Positions 41,794 to 54,200 of a DNA stretch of 64,000 nucleotides are shown here, piece after piece. Source of the DNA: Jaapia argillacea MUCL 33604 (Eukaryota; Basidiomycota; Agaricomycetes; Jaapiales; Jaapiaceae); the NCBI GenBank assembly GCA_000697665.1, contig KL197709.1, forward strand, positions 935,539-999,538. Reading direction: 5' to 3'. The notes under the pieces were generated by a model. That model ran no database searches. It had not been told where the DNA came from and was given only the letters and a program-made list of their open reading frames with translations. Each line of letters begins with the position of its first letter. The first letter of the stretch is position 1. A program made the translations under genes and the position numbers.

Positions 41794-44700
41794 ATGAATT
41801 CGCCTTTTGCCCCTCCTAATATATTCATTGATATCGATCCACCAATTGATGGCCCTGCGAGCGGTGCGATTGACTATCCCCCCTTGCTGTGTCTGCTACT
41901 GACAATATGTCTTCTAGGCCCAAATCTCAGCGAACATACCGAAACACAATTCTTTGATGCTCTTACGCCCAATGTGAGGCCTTCGGATCAGCGTTCTCAC
42001 TACAACGATTGACACTCATTAAACAGGCCTTGAGCGTCGTTGGTATAGGGGTCCCTGGAGAAGATGCTATGGTCGATTCTAAGACTAACCAGTCGCTGCC
42101 TCCCCCGCAAACCAGCGATCTTGCACACCGCATTCCAGGGCTCTATAGGATTCTGGACTTGGTCAGTGAGGCAGGCAGCGGTGGATTAGGTTGATCCTCT
42201 CCCCATGTTGTCTCCCTCACTACTGAAGTCGTCGAAACAGTGGACAAGGTAATCATCGCCCAGGAATCTCTTGGGCAATTCGTGAACTCTCTTGTACCTG
42301 GTGCCTACACCTCCCTCACAAAAGTTGATTTTGGCCTACTTGACAAAGCTTCTGTGAAACCGATCGGAATATACGGAAGCAAAGCTGAGATAGTGAAGTT
42401 CCTTAAATCCCTTGATATTGTTGACGACGAGTTGTAAGGTATCCTTCGATCTTTTGTTGCAGACTTCTGACATTTCACATAGGGCCGCAGCACTGTTACT
42501 CCCTCAGGGAAATCCCGCGGGGATCAATTCTCCTCACCTTCCGCCTGGGTTGTATGTAGTTTCCTCGAATATGTCCACCGTGACCAAGGAGGAACGCATA
42601 TTCGTTATCTTCTGGCCCGAGGAGACGACTTGGAACGATGACGCTTTGTCGTCGGTCCGTCGGAACAGGGTAACATTCATGCGGTAAATGGTCACCTTTG
42701 GTCCTCTCATATGGGAATTGACGAAACCTCCAGGTATCTCACGAAGATAGCAGATCAAGTCGTCTCCCTAATTTCTCCGGAACATTCACAGTCACTTGTA
42801 TTACAGGATGACACTGAGGACTCCGTCTCTCTGGGAGTCGATGACGACGAGACTGATCGCTTGTTCACTTTCGAAGTTGAGAAATCAACTGAACAAGAGG
42901 AGGGCGTTTCGTCCAAGCCGGGCTTCACGGTACATTCCCCCTGCCTGTCCTCGACTTGCGCCTTACGTCATTTGCTTTGATAGTTACAATTGCCAGCAGT
43001 TTCTGGCGATAACCGGCTTCCTGATGATCATCCAATGGATGAACGTCAGTTTGAGCCTCGCTTGGTCTTTAGTGACACAAAGCAAGCGATCGTGGACGTG
43101 ATGTATCTCGCTGCCTCCGAGAAGGCCTATCGTATTGACGGGAAATTACGAGCCGTCCAGCTTGAGCACGAAGTGTCAGTCGAAATTCCACTTCTTGTCT
43201 GTCGAGGTCTCATCATAGCCCAGACGAGGTTCCATTGAGCTCGCCGACTCTCTCTCCGAGGAGGCGATACGGATCCTCGTCAACCATGGATTGAAGTCGC
43301 GCCAGCCAGAACTTTGTGGAAAGTGGCGATCCCGTGTCGATGAAATCGAACAAACTCACCGCCGCATTTTGCAAGAGAAGGAGGCGGAGATGGGTCGTCG
43401 CCTTGACAGTGAAAACGATCAACTTGAGGCCCTCGTCCGACATACTCTTATCGATTCTGTGGCAAAATCGTTCCAGTATGTGATGAGCCGTTTGTGAATT
43501 TCTAATCGCTGAGCAATGTCCTTCGGCTAGCTGCTTTACCTATCACGATATTGATCCGACGCTTGCTGAACCTCCTCGCCTTCAAGGTGAGCACGCAGAT
43601 GACCTTCAATTACTCTTGCCTTCTTCCCACAGTTATCTAGGCGGCGTTCAAGACCTGGTGGTTCTGTATCCACAGGCCGGAGACCACCTTCAACAGGCCA
43701 TTCAGGATCGAGATTTCAAGATACTTTCAAGAAAGCGATTTCAACAACTCAAGGAACGACTGATCATTCTCGACCATATTTTCCGGACCCGCAAAGATCT
43801 TGAAGCCACGGCCCGCCGAGAGCTAATTGAGCTCATCTACAGGGATGGAGAGTTTAGCAAAGCCTCCCAACTTCTAGCCCAGTCAAGTGGTGAACAGCCA
43901 AGGCGTTTTTGGAGCGCCCAGCGGTTCCTTGACTGGTTTACGGGAAGTAACTCCATCGATGGCCTCGATATCCGAGACTTCGCGTTCAATGCTGATGACG
44001 CGAAGTTTCTCAACGGCGTCGACAATTTGGTTCAAATCGAACCTCTCCTCGACGAGCCAGTCTCACAGGTGAAAGAGTTGGGCCTCGAGAGTCTTCAGGA
44101 GACCATCAACAAGAAGACGACATCCACCCGACACCGCATCAGGTCGGTTCAGGAATCAGAGTGCAAGAGGCATATCCAAAGAGAAACTGAATCCGAGAAG
44201 GAAAGCCAGCTCCGACACGCTCGTGCTGAGCTCCTCAACGCGCTCAAGGGCAAGCTTCTGCAACCGAATTCGCCGTACGTCATTTTGAATCAAATTGGCT
44301 CGTTATATGAACTTTGTTATTTCGTAGCTCCTACCTGGTGTTAGAAGATATGAAGATCATCTCGGCGAGCAACAGGTGGAATCCGGGTGCGATTGGCCCC
44401 TGCTCATCCTGATTCGCTTGGCTGACTATTTATTAGATGCATATCAAATGATAGGCAACAGGGTCGTGCAATCTCAGCCCGCCTTGCAATATGTTGTTCA
44501 TCCTATTGAGCTTACCGAGATGGATCGACACAACCTGCAATTAGATCCTGACATCGTCCCAACTCCGAAGGCTCATGCGAACTCAGCGTTTTCATTCTGT
44601 TTGTCTCCGGACCAGACGATACAGTACGGATTTCCTGCATACTCCCACCCCTGTGGCTGATCGTTTCACGAAGGTTGTTCTACATCCTAGAAGATGGTAA

Positions 44701-47700
44701 ATGTCTTCTTGTCATTGATGATCAGCGTGGCTCCATCTCTGTCTTCCTCGAGTCATCCAACTCCATTGATGGCGCGCTTCGAAGACCTGAAAAAGCGAAG
44801 AAGACCCTGCGTCGTGATAAGTTGGGCAAGCATTTCCTTCTTGCATTTGACGAAACGAGGCGGATCCTGGCGGTGTGCTCGACACCGAAGGTGAGGATCT
44901 ACTTCGCTCATGGTCTGATGACTTGAACCTGACTCGACTGCCGTAGCCGAATCTTCAACTGCATGTCTTCGCTTTCGACGAAACATACACCTCTCTGCAG
45001 GGAATTGGCAGTGCTGTCAATCTAGTTCCATGGTACGAAGGTAGCAACGCGATTCTGGGCATGGCGTTCGTCTCCGGGAACGAGGAGATAGTATTTGTTG
45101 ATGATAGTGCCAGAGCTCGCATATTCTCGTTGGTGACACAACAATTCCGGTGAGCAAGATTCAGACGGTATTCGATGAGGGTTAATGTGCGGCAATAGTC
45201 CTGCTTCCTTGCAGTTGCAGCGAGTTCCGTCATCCATCTTTGCTTCTCCGGACGGCTCTTGCCTCATCGTCATGGAAAAGGACGAACTTGGACATTCCTT
45301 CAAGGCATACCACTGGACCAATTTTGGATCTGCTGATGGCATCTCCTTGGATATGTTTGGTATGGACGCTGATAGCTTTGCCCTCACATCGCTCGTCAAA
45401 CGCAATAACGTCTACATCTTGTCCCTCGACATCAGTTCCCGTCGTTGCGACTCGGTTGCACTGCGCATCACCAGAAAGATTACGGAGTTTAGCTTCAGGC
45501 AAAAGGGTGGCGCAAAGGGTAGCGGTGGAAACGAGGCTGGTACAGCCCATAATTCATTGGTCGACTGCCATGCCGAGGTTTGGACTCGCTTTCCCGTTGT
45601 TCCCGCCGTCCGAAGGAGGACCATCTTGTCATCCTCCGGCCGCAGCCGCCGTCATATCCGATTCGTGACCCACCACTACCACTCCTCCTTCAAGCCTTAT
45701 TTCAGCAGGCTCATCGCGACCTTTGAGAAGACTACTCGAAAACCTGTCGAGACAGAACTCAGTGGTATTCTCGCCGACGCTGTTGCCTTCGAAGACTGTT
45801 GGAACGTCCAGCCTCCGATTGTATCCTGCTTCAAAGCAGGAGAGTGGCTTGTGGATATTTTGTGTTTGATTCCCATCCATATCGCCGTCACGAGGGATAA
45901 TAGATTTGTCCCTTTGAAGGATGGTGTCTTCTCTTCTGGGTTGGAGCGGTCTTTGTTGGGAGCGGACGTGGGACAGATCGTTGACCACCTATCGTTTGGA
46001 TGGTACGAGTCTGTATTTCGCTCGTATATGGCTTCAAAAGTAAGCCGCCATCATTTCTCTTGTCAGCGTCGACGATCGTTAATTTGTGTAGCCGGTAAAG
46101 GTTGTGTCGTCGATGGGTAAAGTTCTTTTCTCTTGGTTGCTGTGCAGATTCTTATGGTCTGCTACAGGGGAGCAATCAGTCGGCAAGAGCTTTGCCCTTA
46201 ACCATCTCGTTGATACTTCTTTTGCTGGTTCAGCGATGAGGACAACGGAGGGTGTTTGGATGTCAGTTGCGCCGACAGAGGACTGCCTTATTGTTGCGCT
46301 TGACTTCGAAGGTTGGTAGCAAATTTATTCACATTTATTCACCCCATGTTCAATCACAAGCTGAGCCTCCCCCAGGCGTCCACAGTATCGAGCGCTCCGC
46401 TCAGGTTCGCCCCCATGTACAATATTGTAGCCGTTGTGCTAAATTCAGCTCAGGAAGATATGTTACTCGTCCTCTTCAACACAGCCATATCCAACCTTGT
46501 AGGCGATTGCTAATGTATCCCCGCGTCGCGTCTAATTCGTTTCCAGGTACTCTTCCGTAATAATTTTGCCCTTTCAAGAGACATTGCGGGCTTATTTCAG
46601 TCATTTCAATCTTCGTCATCGGTGCTTGACCCGGCTTCAAATCCGACACTCTTTCAGTCAACTCTCGCAATCATTATCAAGGTACTCCCTTTGCTCTGTA
46701 ATGCCGACGACAGAGTGCATGACAGATACACAGGATGTCGTTGATTCTGATGCCACGGAAATTACCCGAGAGTATGAAAATCCAACTTTCTTGGGCTGAT
46801 ATTAATTAAATTTTCCACTGCAGATTTAGTTTGAAGTTTAATGATATCGTTCAGCTGGAGCAAGGCTCAAATTTCATCTCCCGTCTCCATCGCGGGAGCC
46901 TGCATATTATCCCCTGGCCTGTTATCGAAAGCAGAAAATTCTACACCCTCTTCTCCGCGCTCAAGAAGTGTCTTGACAAAGAGCGCGTCACACATCCCAG
47001 CGGGGGTGTGTTTTTGCAGACGCTGAAAACGCTTATGGCAAAACTGAAGGTACCAACTCCACCCTATACGAGTTACCATTCATTGATTCACATAACATTG
47101 CCGCAGGCAAATGACTGGGGCGCACTCTCTCGTCCGTCCTCACATATGTCCTTGTTTTCATATCCTCATGCTTTAACCTTCTCAGAAAACCTTGCTTCCC
47201 ATCGAGCTCATCATCTTCGTTCATTGCTCCCCAAAGCCCTGGCTTTTGGAGCTACGGAAATGGATCCCGAAAGAGAACAATTAAAGGTCAGTACAGGTTG
47301 GTATTTCTCTCCGCAGTGCCCCAACGTTATAACAGGACTTCGACACCGATATGCCAATCGATCACAACGACGGGGGGATGGTATTCTTCGTGCCAAACAC
47401 AAACTCTGAGCCGGATTGGACTGTTGACAAAGCTCTACCTTGCTTACGCGCCCCTTGGCAAATACAAAACGAGCGGCATATCAGACCTGACTCCGAATGG
47501 GTTCACGATCTTTCGGCATATTTGGACAGCCTTGCAGACCAACGGTTGGAGTATGTCCGGACTTGGATCTCCTGTAACACTGCCCGCTTCACTACCACCA
47601 ACGCAGATGTGGAGGCCCTTCGCAGAGAGCTGGAATCCATGGCAGTGGATTTGAAATCTGGCGTGAAGCTCTGCTCTATGCAATGTGCCTCTTGCAGCCT

Positions 47701-50700
47701 TCAGTGCCTGAATAATCGCCACCACGACGGCCCACATGATTGCGATACCTCCCACAACTGTCCGAGAACGTGTCAGTTTAGTGACCAGCACGGCTCTGAC
47801 GAACCGTGTGGACTGCGGTAAGTTCGCCTTTGTCATTTGGCACCATTGCTCATTCTTCTACAGGGCAGGCCATCCTGGCGACCATATGTGAGTTTCGCGT
47901 TAAATCCGTGAAGATTTAGATAGTCACCCCAATTTGCAGCTGTGATATTGCGACCCACCACTGTGGCCAGCCCTGCCACTTGAAGGATAGACCTGGATGT
48001 CTTGGTCACTGCGTTAAAGTAAGTGGAACTTACGTGATCCCCACCGTTCAGCAACTTAAGCTATTTGTGTAGGTGCTCAACCATGCTGAAGAAAACCACC
48101 TCTGCTCCGCCACAACCCACGAGTGTGGTGAGGTAAGCGTGAAGAGTTGTCATATTGAGGTCCTTCGCCTCACCACCAAGGCAGCCCTGTTCTCTAGTTG
48201 ATGTCCAGGTCGCGAATGGCCGTGTCTATACTTGCGCCGGAACCTGCCGTATTCCAAGGTATGCTGAGAAACTACTTCTACTAGGAACTTTGTTCAAGAT
48301 GACCTGGCCCACATAGTCATCTTGCACATGATCGCCATATCTGCGAAAATCCATCCTGTCCTATACAATGCCAGCTGTGTCGTAGATTGTGCGATAGCCA
48401 AGACCATCTCCATCCCTTGGGTCCCGGAGCGGTCCATCTTTGCGGGTGCGTTATCCCCACGAGTGTTCTTTCCGCCCAGCTGAATTCAGTCTAGCCAAGA
48501 ACACTCTTGCACAGCACTTTGTGCCTCGCCTGGTATCTGTCAAATAGAGACAGCCCCACAGTCCATCGAGGCCACCTTTTCTGGCCGGAACGAGACCTTC
48601 CAATATACCAAGGTATGCCCGTCGAATAATTCGTCGCTCCGAGGTTAATCTCGTCCGCCGGGCCGCAGTACACCCAAGGTTTGCCAAAATGAACTGGTAG
48701 TGGAACCGTCCTACGTAATATTGACTTTCAACCCGATTTCCAGCATCAAAACGACTTCCATGTGCTGTCCTTGTACCCGCTGGCGAGCTGTCCCACGATG
48801 GACCCCATAACCATAGTCTGACCTCTGACCCATTCCACTACTGCGAAAACACGTACGTGCAGTCTACATCCTCTTGCGATCACTCGGACTCAAGATCTCC
48901 AAGGTGTGAGAATTGTGGCTACTTTTGCACATTACCATTAGGTATTTCCCCGCCACGCTCTATGCACCTCGTTTCTTGATCAGAATCGCAGGACACCCAC
49001 AGCAGGAACATGAAACTAGTCATGGATCTATGTCGAAGACGCGATGGGTTGTTGATGGGCCGGATGGTACAACCTACGAACTCGATGGGCGTAACTTCAG
49101 CTCTACTGACGATGGGGCGCCGATGTTGTGCTCCCTGGTTTGTCAATCTATGGGCAGGCACGTCCACATCGACTACTGTCGCAAGGACCCGTTGTCGCCC
49201 ACGTGCACGGGAGCCGAAACTCAGCATATTACTGCACGCATGATGCCCAACCCCGAGAGGCCGAAAGATTGGATAAGCCACAAGTTGTTTTGGAGACGAA
49301 CTGGTGTGTAAACCCTTCATAAGGCGTGTAGTCCTTCTAACCTTGCACCATAGGATTCAAAGGTCAAGATTCCCGTGCAATATACGACAGTTTCAAGTAT
49401 AGTTGTGACTCTTCTTTACAGACCCTTACTCGCAGGAAGACCAAACCAACTTTGCCAAATGGTACGTGGCTCACCTTCCACAAGCTTCGTATTCTTAAAC
49501 CGCCGGTCCAGTGATGCTATGTGTGGAGGTACTCCTATAACACCGGCGTCGTTGAAAGTATGACACAAACATTCCCTAGATCCCGAACATTCGGCCAATG
49601 CCAATGCAGCGGCGCAGCCATCGTATTGCAGTCTTCCGGTGTTCCATCCGCCTCAGAGGTTAGACCAGGCTCCAGCCGGACTCGGATACGTCTCGAACGA
49701 TGGGCATAGTTTCCTCTGTCGAAATCCTGCTGTTATGAAACAAGCTTTCCATGTGTAAGCCAAATCGCTCCCAGCACATTCTCATATACTAATACCCCAC
49801 AAGCATCTTCGTTATCGATAGGTCTGTTCTGTGTCTGCCCCGTGTCCTTGAGATTGGAACTCTGATCACCAACTCACAGGTCGGGCTCCATGTCATTGAC
49901 CGACCGTCGCCCACTGGGGAACACCCCAGGAACGGCCCGTATCACCAATCGGGCAAACAATCGACTCGGTTCTGTGTATTCGTCCTTGCATGGCTTTTGG
50001 TTGGCGCGCCATGCTGCGTTGAATGTGGGCGGAAATGTGGCCCAGGCTGCTAGGCGAGATGCTTACACTGTCCTTCTATTCAACTCGGCCGTGTCGACAT
50101 GCATCGAGAATGATTATACTCGCTCTCCCGACCAACTTCTCGATGCCGTCCTGCCTTCAGCTGCCAGCGGAGGCACCAACTTCACCAGTGCTCTGCAGTG
50201 CGCTCGGTCGTGTATGGAAAGGAACTGGAGCACGGAGCGGTCCGTGTTTTGTTTCCACCCAACAACGTTGTCGCTCATTCTCCATTGACAGCACGCCCGT
50301 CATTATCTTCCTCTCCGACGGAGAATGTCACGTTGAAGATACGGTCGTCCAAGACTTATGCCGTCGGGCCATTCACCTTGGGTAAGATTTCTTTGTTACT
50401 ATTTCAGTGGTCAGCGGCTAATGGCAGTCGCGACAGGAAATCCCTCTCGTTCCATGCCGTGTCTTTTGGACCGCGGAGTGAGGTTCTGCGAAGGATGGCG
50501 CAGATTGCTACTGATATCCAACGAGGAGCCCCCCCTGACCCCATCAACCCCCCTGTTATCTCATCGTATACAGAGGCGTTGGATACTGTCAGTCTCATTA
50601 CCCTGAAGTTCTCGTTGATTGTCCTGCTGACGAGTATCATATACAGATCAGGCTGGCGGAAACATTTTTAGGGCTGGCTGAGTCGTTGAGGAAACCGAGG

Positions 50701-50721
50701 GGATCCCTTCTACGTGGTTAA
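41794..50721 (+). CDS. Giant GTPase / zinc-repeat / vWA protein, copy A
   Basis: A gene of about 8.9 kb with more than 30 short introns. I estimate roughly 2,200 residues. The order is: an unrecognised N-terminal module (RIPGLYRILDLVSEAGSGGL, then GIYGSKAEIVKFLKSLD and LPPGLYVV); a charged helical region (about 43.2-44.3 kb); a beta-propeller-like region of repeated strands (LEDGKCLLVIDDQRGSISVF, SPDGSCLIV, RITRKITEFSF; about 44.4-45.6 kb); and a GTPase at 46.1-46.7 kb. The GTPase has P-loop GEQSVGKS, switch TTEGVW, a DFEG motif and a SRDI candidate G4. A Cys/His array follows at about 47.6-49.3 kb. A vWA domain follows at 49.8-50.7 kb (VIDRSGSMS with an intact DxSxS, then FLSDGEC). The GTPase type is the GBP/RHD3/VLIG dynamin branch. 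Coding looks intact at every junction I followed. Its role is unknown. Confidence 0.85.
46093..46320 (+). other. GTPase G1-G3 segment of copy A
   Basis: The exons encode VKVVSSMGEQSVGKSFALNH, then TSFAGSAMRTTEGVWMSV and IVALDFEG. The P-loop GxxxxGKS is split by an intron after the first Gly. TTEGVW supplies the G2 threonine and DFEG stands for the usual DxxG. The resemblance to RHD3/Sey1 and VLIG GTPases includes the following segment IERSAQEDMLLVLFNTAISN. Confidence 0.75.
47650..49300 (+). other. Cys/His zinc-repeat array of copy A
   Basis: At least five repeats share H-x(2-6)-H-x-C-x(3-5)-H/C-x-C-x(2-3)-C. Examples are HHDGPHDCDTSHNCPRTC, HPGDHICDIATHHCGQPC, HAEENHLCSATTHECGEPC and DRHICENPSCPIQCQLC, with GQEHSCTALC after them. 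This is followed by CENCGYFCTLPLGHPQQEHE. The regular spacing predicts several bound zinc ions. Introns fall between repeats at similar phases. Confidence 0.7.
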
Positions 50722-51229
50722 AACTTAAGCAGTCCCATGGTAGTACCAATGTACGATATCCTTTCTTGACATATTTGGACAACGGCTTGGCGCCGATACT
50801 TAGGCTCACTGCCGACGATTGATATGTAAGATCTGTGGAGATTTCGAGTCTCGTAGAAGTATCCCATCAGTAATCCGAAAATCTCGCAGAGGTCAGCTGT
50901 CACATTAACACGTGACATCGGTGTGACAGGCTGGTCAATATCATCGACCTCGACCACGCATCCGTTACTATAACTTACAATTCAACTGAGTTTGCTGAGA
51001 CTTGCACGGAGCGCTTTAGTCTTGCCATTCCGAGACTGAGAAGCTGTGTGCGTGTGTAAGCGAAAACACGGGTTCAGCAGTATCTTGATTCCTGGCGTCT
51101 AATACGCGCCAAAAACCAAGATTGCTGTACACTGTATCTCACTCTGCTTGAGAGTTCCCTGCTCGAACAAACGACTCTTTTTCCTCGCCTACTCCGCAAT
51201 ACTTACAAGCCCACTTGATCTCACCAGTG
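50722..51229. other. Spacer between the tandem giant genes
   Basis: About 508 bases. One leftward frame of 79 codons (50957-50718) has no recognisable feature. The sequence upstream of copy B is not similar to that upstream of copy A, so the promoters have diverged or were not included in the duplication. Confidence 0.55.
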
Positions 51230-54200
51230 ATGGTTCTTCCGGTGGATATGAACGAAGATGCCTCCTCCATTGCCTCTCATGCTTCCGAAGGTACGCGTCA
51301 TCATTCAGTACACCTTCAATCAGACAATCGCAATGACCCTTTCCACAACTTCTCAGACGCGGTATTTTTTGATGCGAGCGATGTCATGGTGAGTGACTTT
51401 TAATCTAGTCGGTGATCGCATGTCTGAAACTCAGCATCCTGTGGCAGCCGCAGGACGACGATAGCCAATCATTTGGATATAACCATATCAGTCCCGTCTC
51501 GAACCCTGTAACATCCGCCAATGATGCCAGTGCTACTTCGTTTCGGTCGGCCCTCGACTTGGCGCTTTCAATTCCAGGGCTTTACAGGATCCTGGACTTG
51601 GTCAGCGAGCAAGGAAGTGGTGGTCTGGGTAATCTCAGCGACTCTCTGCACATTATCCATTCACTGATTCCGTTATCATAGTTGACAAGGTCATCATATC
51701 CCAAGACTCCTTTGGCCGCTTCATGAACGACCTGTCCCCTGGAGCGTACACATCCCTGACGAAAGTGAACTTCAATATCTTGGATCGGCTATCTGCAAAA
51801 CCTCTTGGCATCTACGGAAGCAAATCCGAGATAGTGAAGTTTCTAGTATCCCTTGGTTGTGTAGACGAGATGACGTGAGGCCGCTTCGTCTCACAGCCAC
51901 CTCTTGAAACTCACACTGTGCTAGGAGCCGATTATTGCTCAATTCCCCTGACGGCTCTTTCCTCCGTTCAGGGTTGTATATCCTTCGCCCCAAGTCTGGA
52001 AAGGCTTCGACGGATGGGTTGGTTTATGTCATATACTGGCCGGAGGATACTACCTGGGATGACGGCGCCGCATCAACTGTCCGACGAAATAGAGTAACAT
52101 TTATGCGGTAAGTTATCCCGGCGCTCTCCTGAATTTTGATAAATTGCTCATTTCCGGTTGAAGCTATCTTTCGAAGATCACTGACCAGACCGCTGCACTC
52201 CTCTCAGACGATCATGCCAAGAGCCTTCTGTGGCAGCAAGAATCGCACGATGCTGTATCTGAAGCCAGTTATCTGGACGATTCTGACCGACTCTTTACCT
52301 TTCATGTCGCTAAATCAACTGAACAAGAAGAAGGCGTGACTTCTAAGCAAGGCTTTACGGTATGTATCAGAAGCCTCTGATGCTATTTCCTGGTGCTTAA
52401 TATCATCTGGTTCTGAAAAGGTTGACTTGAAGATGTTCCCCATTTTATCTCGGGGGGAGGACCATGCTAGTCGATCCGACCTGCGATTGAGCCTCGTACC
52501 CGGCGAGACGAAGCAAGGAATCATGCATGTGCAGTATGTTCCTGCCAGAGAGGAGATTCGAAGGTTCAACACAACATATCGAGCTCCTCAACTAGAGGCG
52601 GAGCTGTGAGTCTCCCCCCGCCGAACATCCCATATCTTGCTCATATTCGTTAGGCGAGGTTCTGTTGAGCTGGCAAGAACTTTGTCCCAGGACGCTGTCG
52701 CGATTCTCATGAAGTATGGTTTACGGAAGAAAGCGCCGGGAGCTTGTGCGTCATGGCATTCCCGTATGACTGCCATCGAGGCGAATGCGAAAACTGCTTG
52801 CCACGAGAAGGAAGTAGAAATGCGGGCTCATCTCGACAACCAATCCAGAGACATTGAGCAAGCTGTCTCACAAACTCTAACCGCCAAAGTAGCCGAGATT
52901 TTCCCGTTGGTTCAATTCAATTTCACCATTGGCCCATCTGGGCTCATCCTATCCTTATAGGTGCTTTCCTGTTGAAGCGCTGAGGGATGGTAATGCTGAA
53001 CACGACCCCACCAGTATGTTCCTGTTGCGGTCAGTGTTACGTGTCTTCTCACCCACGGTTTAGATGCCCTGCAGCATTTACAAAGTTTTCATCCCTCTGC
53101 CCACCAATATCTTGAAGATGCGCTGAAGGATCCAGCCCTCAAGAAGATATCGAGCCCTCAGTACAACACTTATAAAGAACGTCTGATTATTCTCAATGGC
53201 GTCTTCCGTAGTCGCGAAGACTTGGATGGGAAGCGCGAAGAGCTGATCCGCTTAATTTTTGGCTCAGGCGAGTACAGCAAGGCTTCTGATCTGTTAACCC
53301 AAGAGTCAGGCGAGCAGCCGAAGAAACCTCAAGCAGGCTGGGGCGCTGGCAGATTCATCAATTGGATCTCAGACACCCTAAGCAGCGCCACGTCCCAAAG
53401 TCGTGTCGATTTTCACCAATATGACTTTGAAGGCGATGATGCAATATTTCTCCAAACCATTCTGTCCTTCGTTGACTTTGAGCCTCTCCTTGCGGAGTCT
53501 GCTGCGCAAGTGAGGAAGATGGCATTGGACAGTCTTCGTTCTTCCATCATAAGGAAACTCCACGTGATTTGCTCGCACATTAGGTCCATTCAGGAAGGTG
53601 TTTTGAAGAGACAGGTTCGCCACGAAGTTTCGTTCGAGAGAGATCAGCAGTCTCGAGCCGCTCTTGAGAATTTGCTTAATACTCTTGATGGTCACCTATG
53701 TAATGACCGAGCTCCGTGAGTCTGTCACAAGTTTCTATTGAAGTCTTCCTAACACAGCAACTCCTTAGGTACACATTCATAGTGGAAGACGTCAAGGTTG
53801 AATCGAGTGGAAATTGGCCAGGTGAGGGAAGGAGATTTGCGCTTGTGCTCTTGCTGAACCCGCTGCTGTCCTAATAATCAAGCTCTTCGGATCGTCGGCT
53901 TTCACCGTCTGCAGACGGACCCTGCTTGGCATCATACTGTGCATCCTTTGGAGCTTACAGAGCAAGATAGGCACAATATACAACTAAATTCGCAACATGT
54001 TCCGACCCCCAAGATGCCTACCACTGCCGTGTTTTCCTTTCATCTCTCCGTTGACCAGTCATTGTTGCAAGTTCATCTAGATCTTGTCGGTTCCTTCCCC
54101 TGCTTACCCAATTTGACGTAGGCTCTTCAACATGTTGGAAGATGGGAAATGCCTTCTCGTTATTGGCGACAGCAGTGGGAACATCAATGTTTACTTAGAA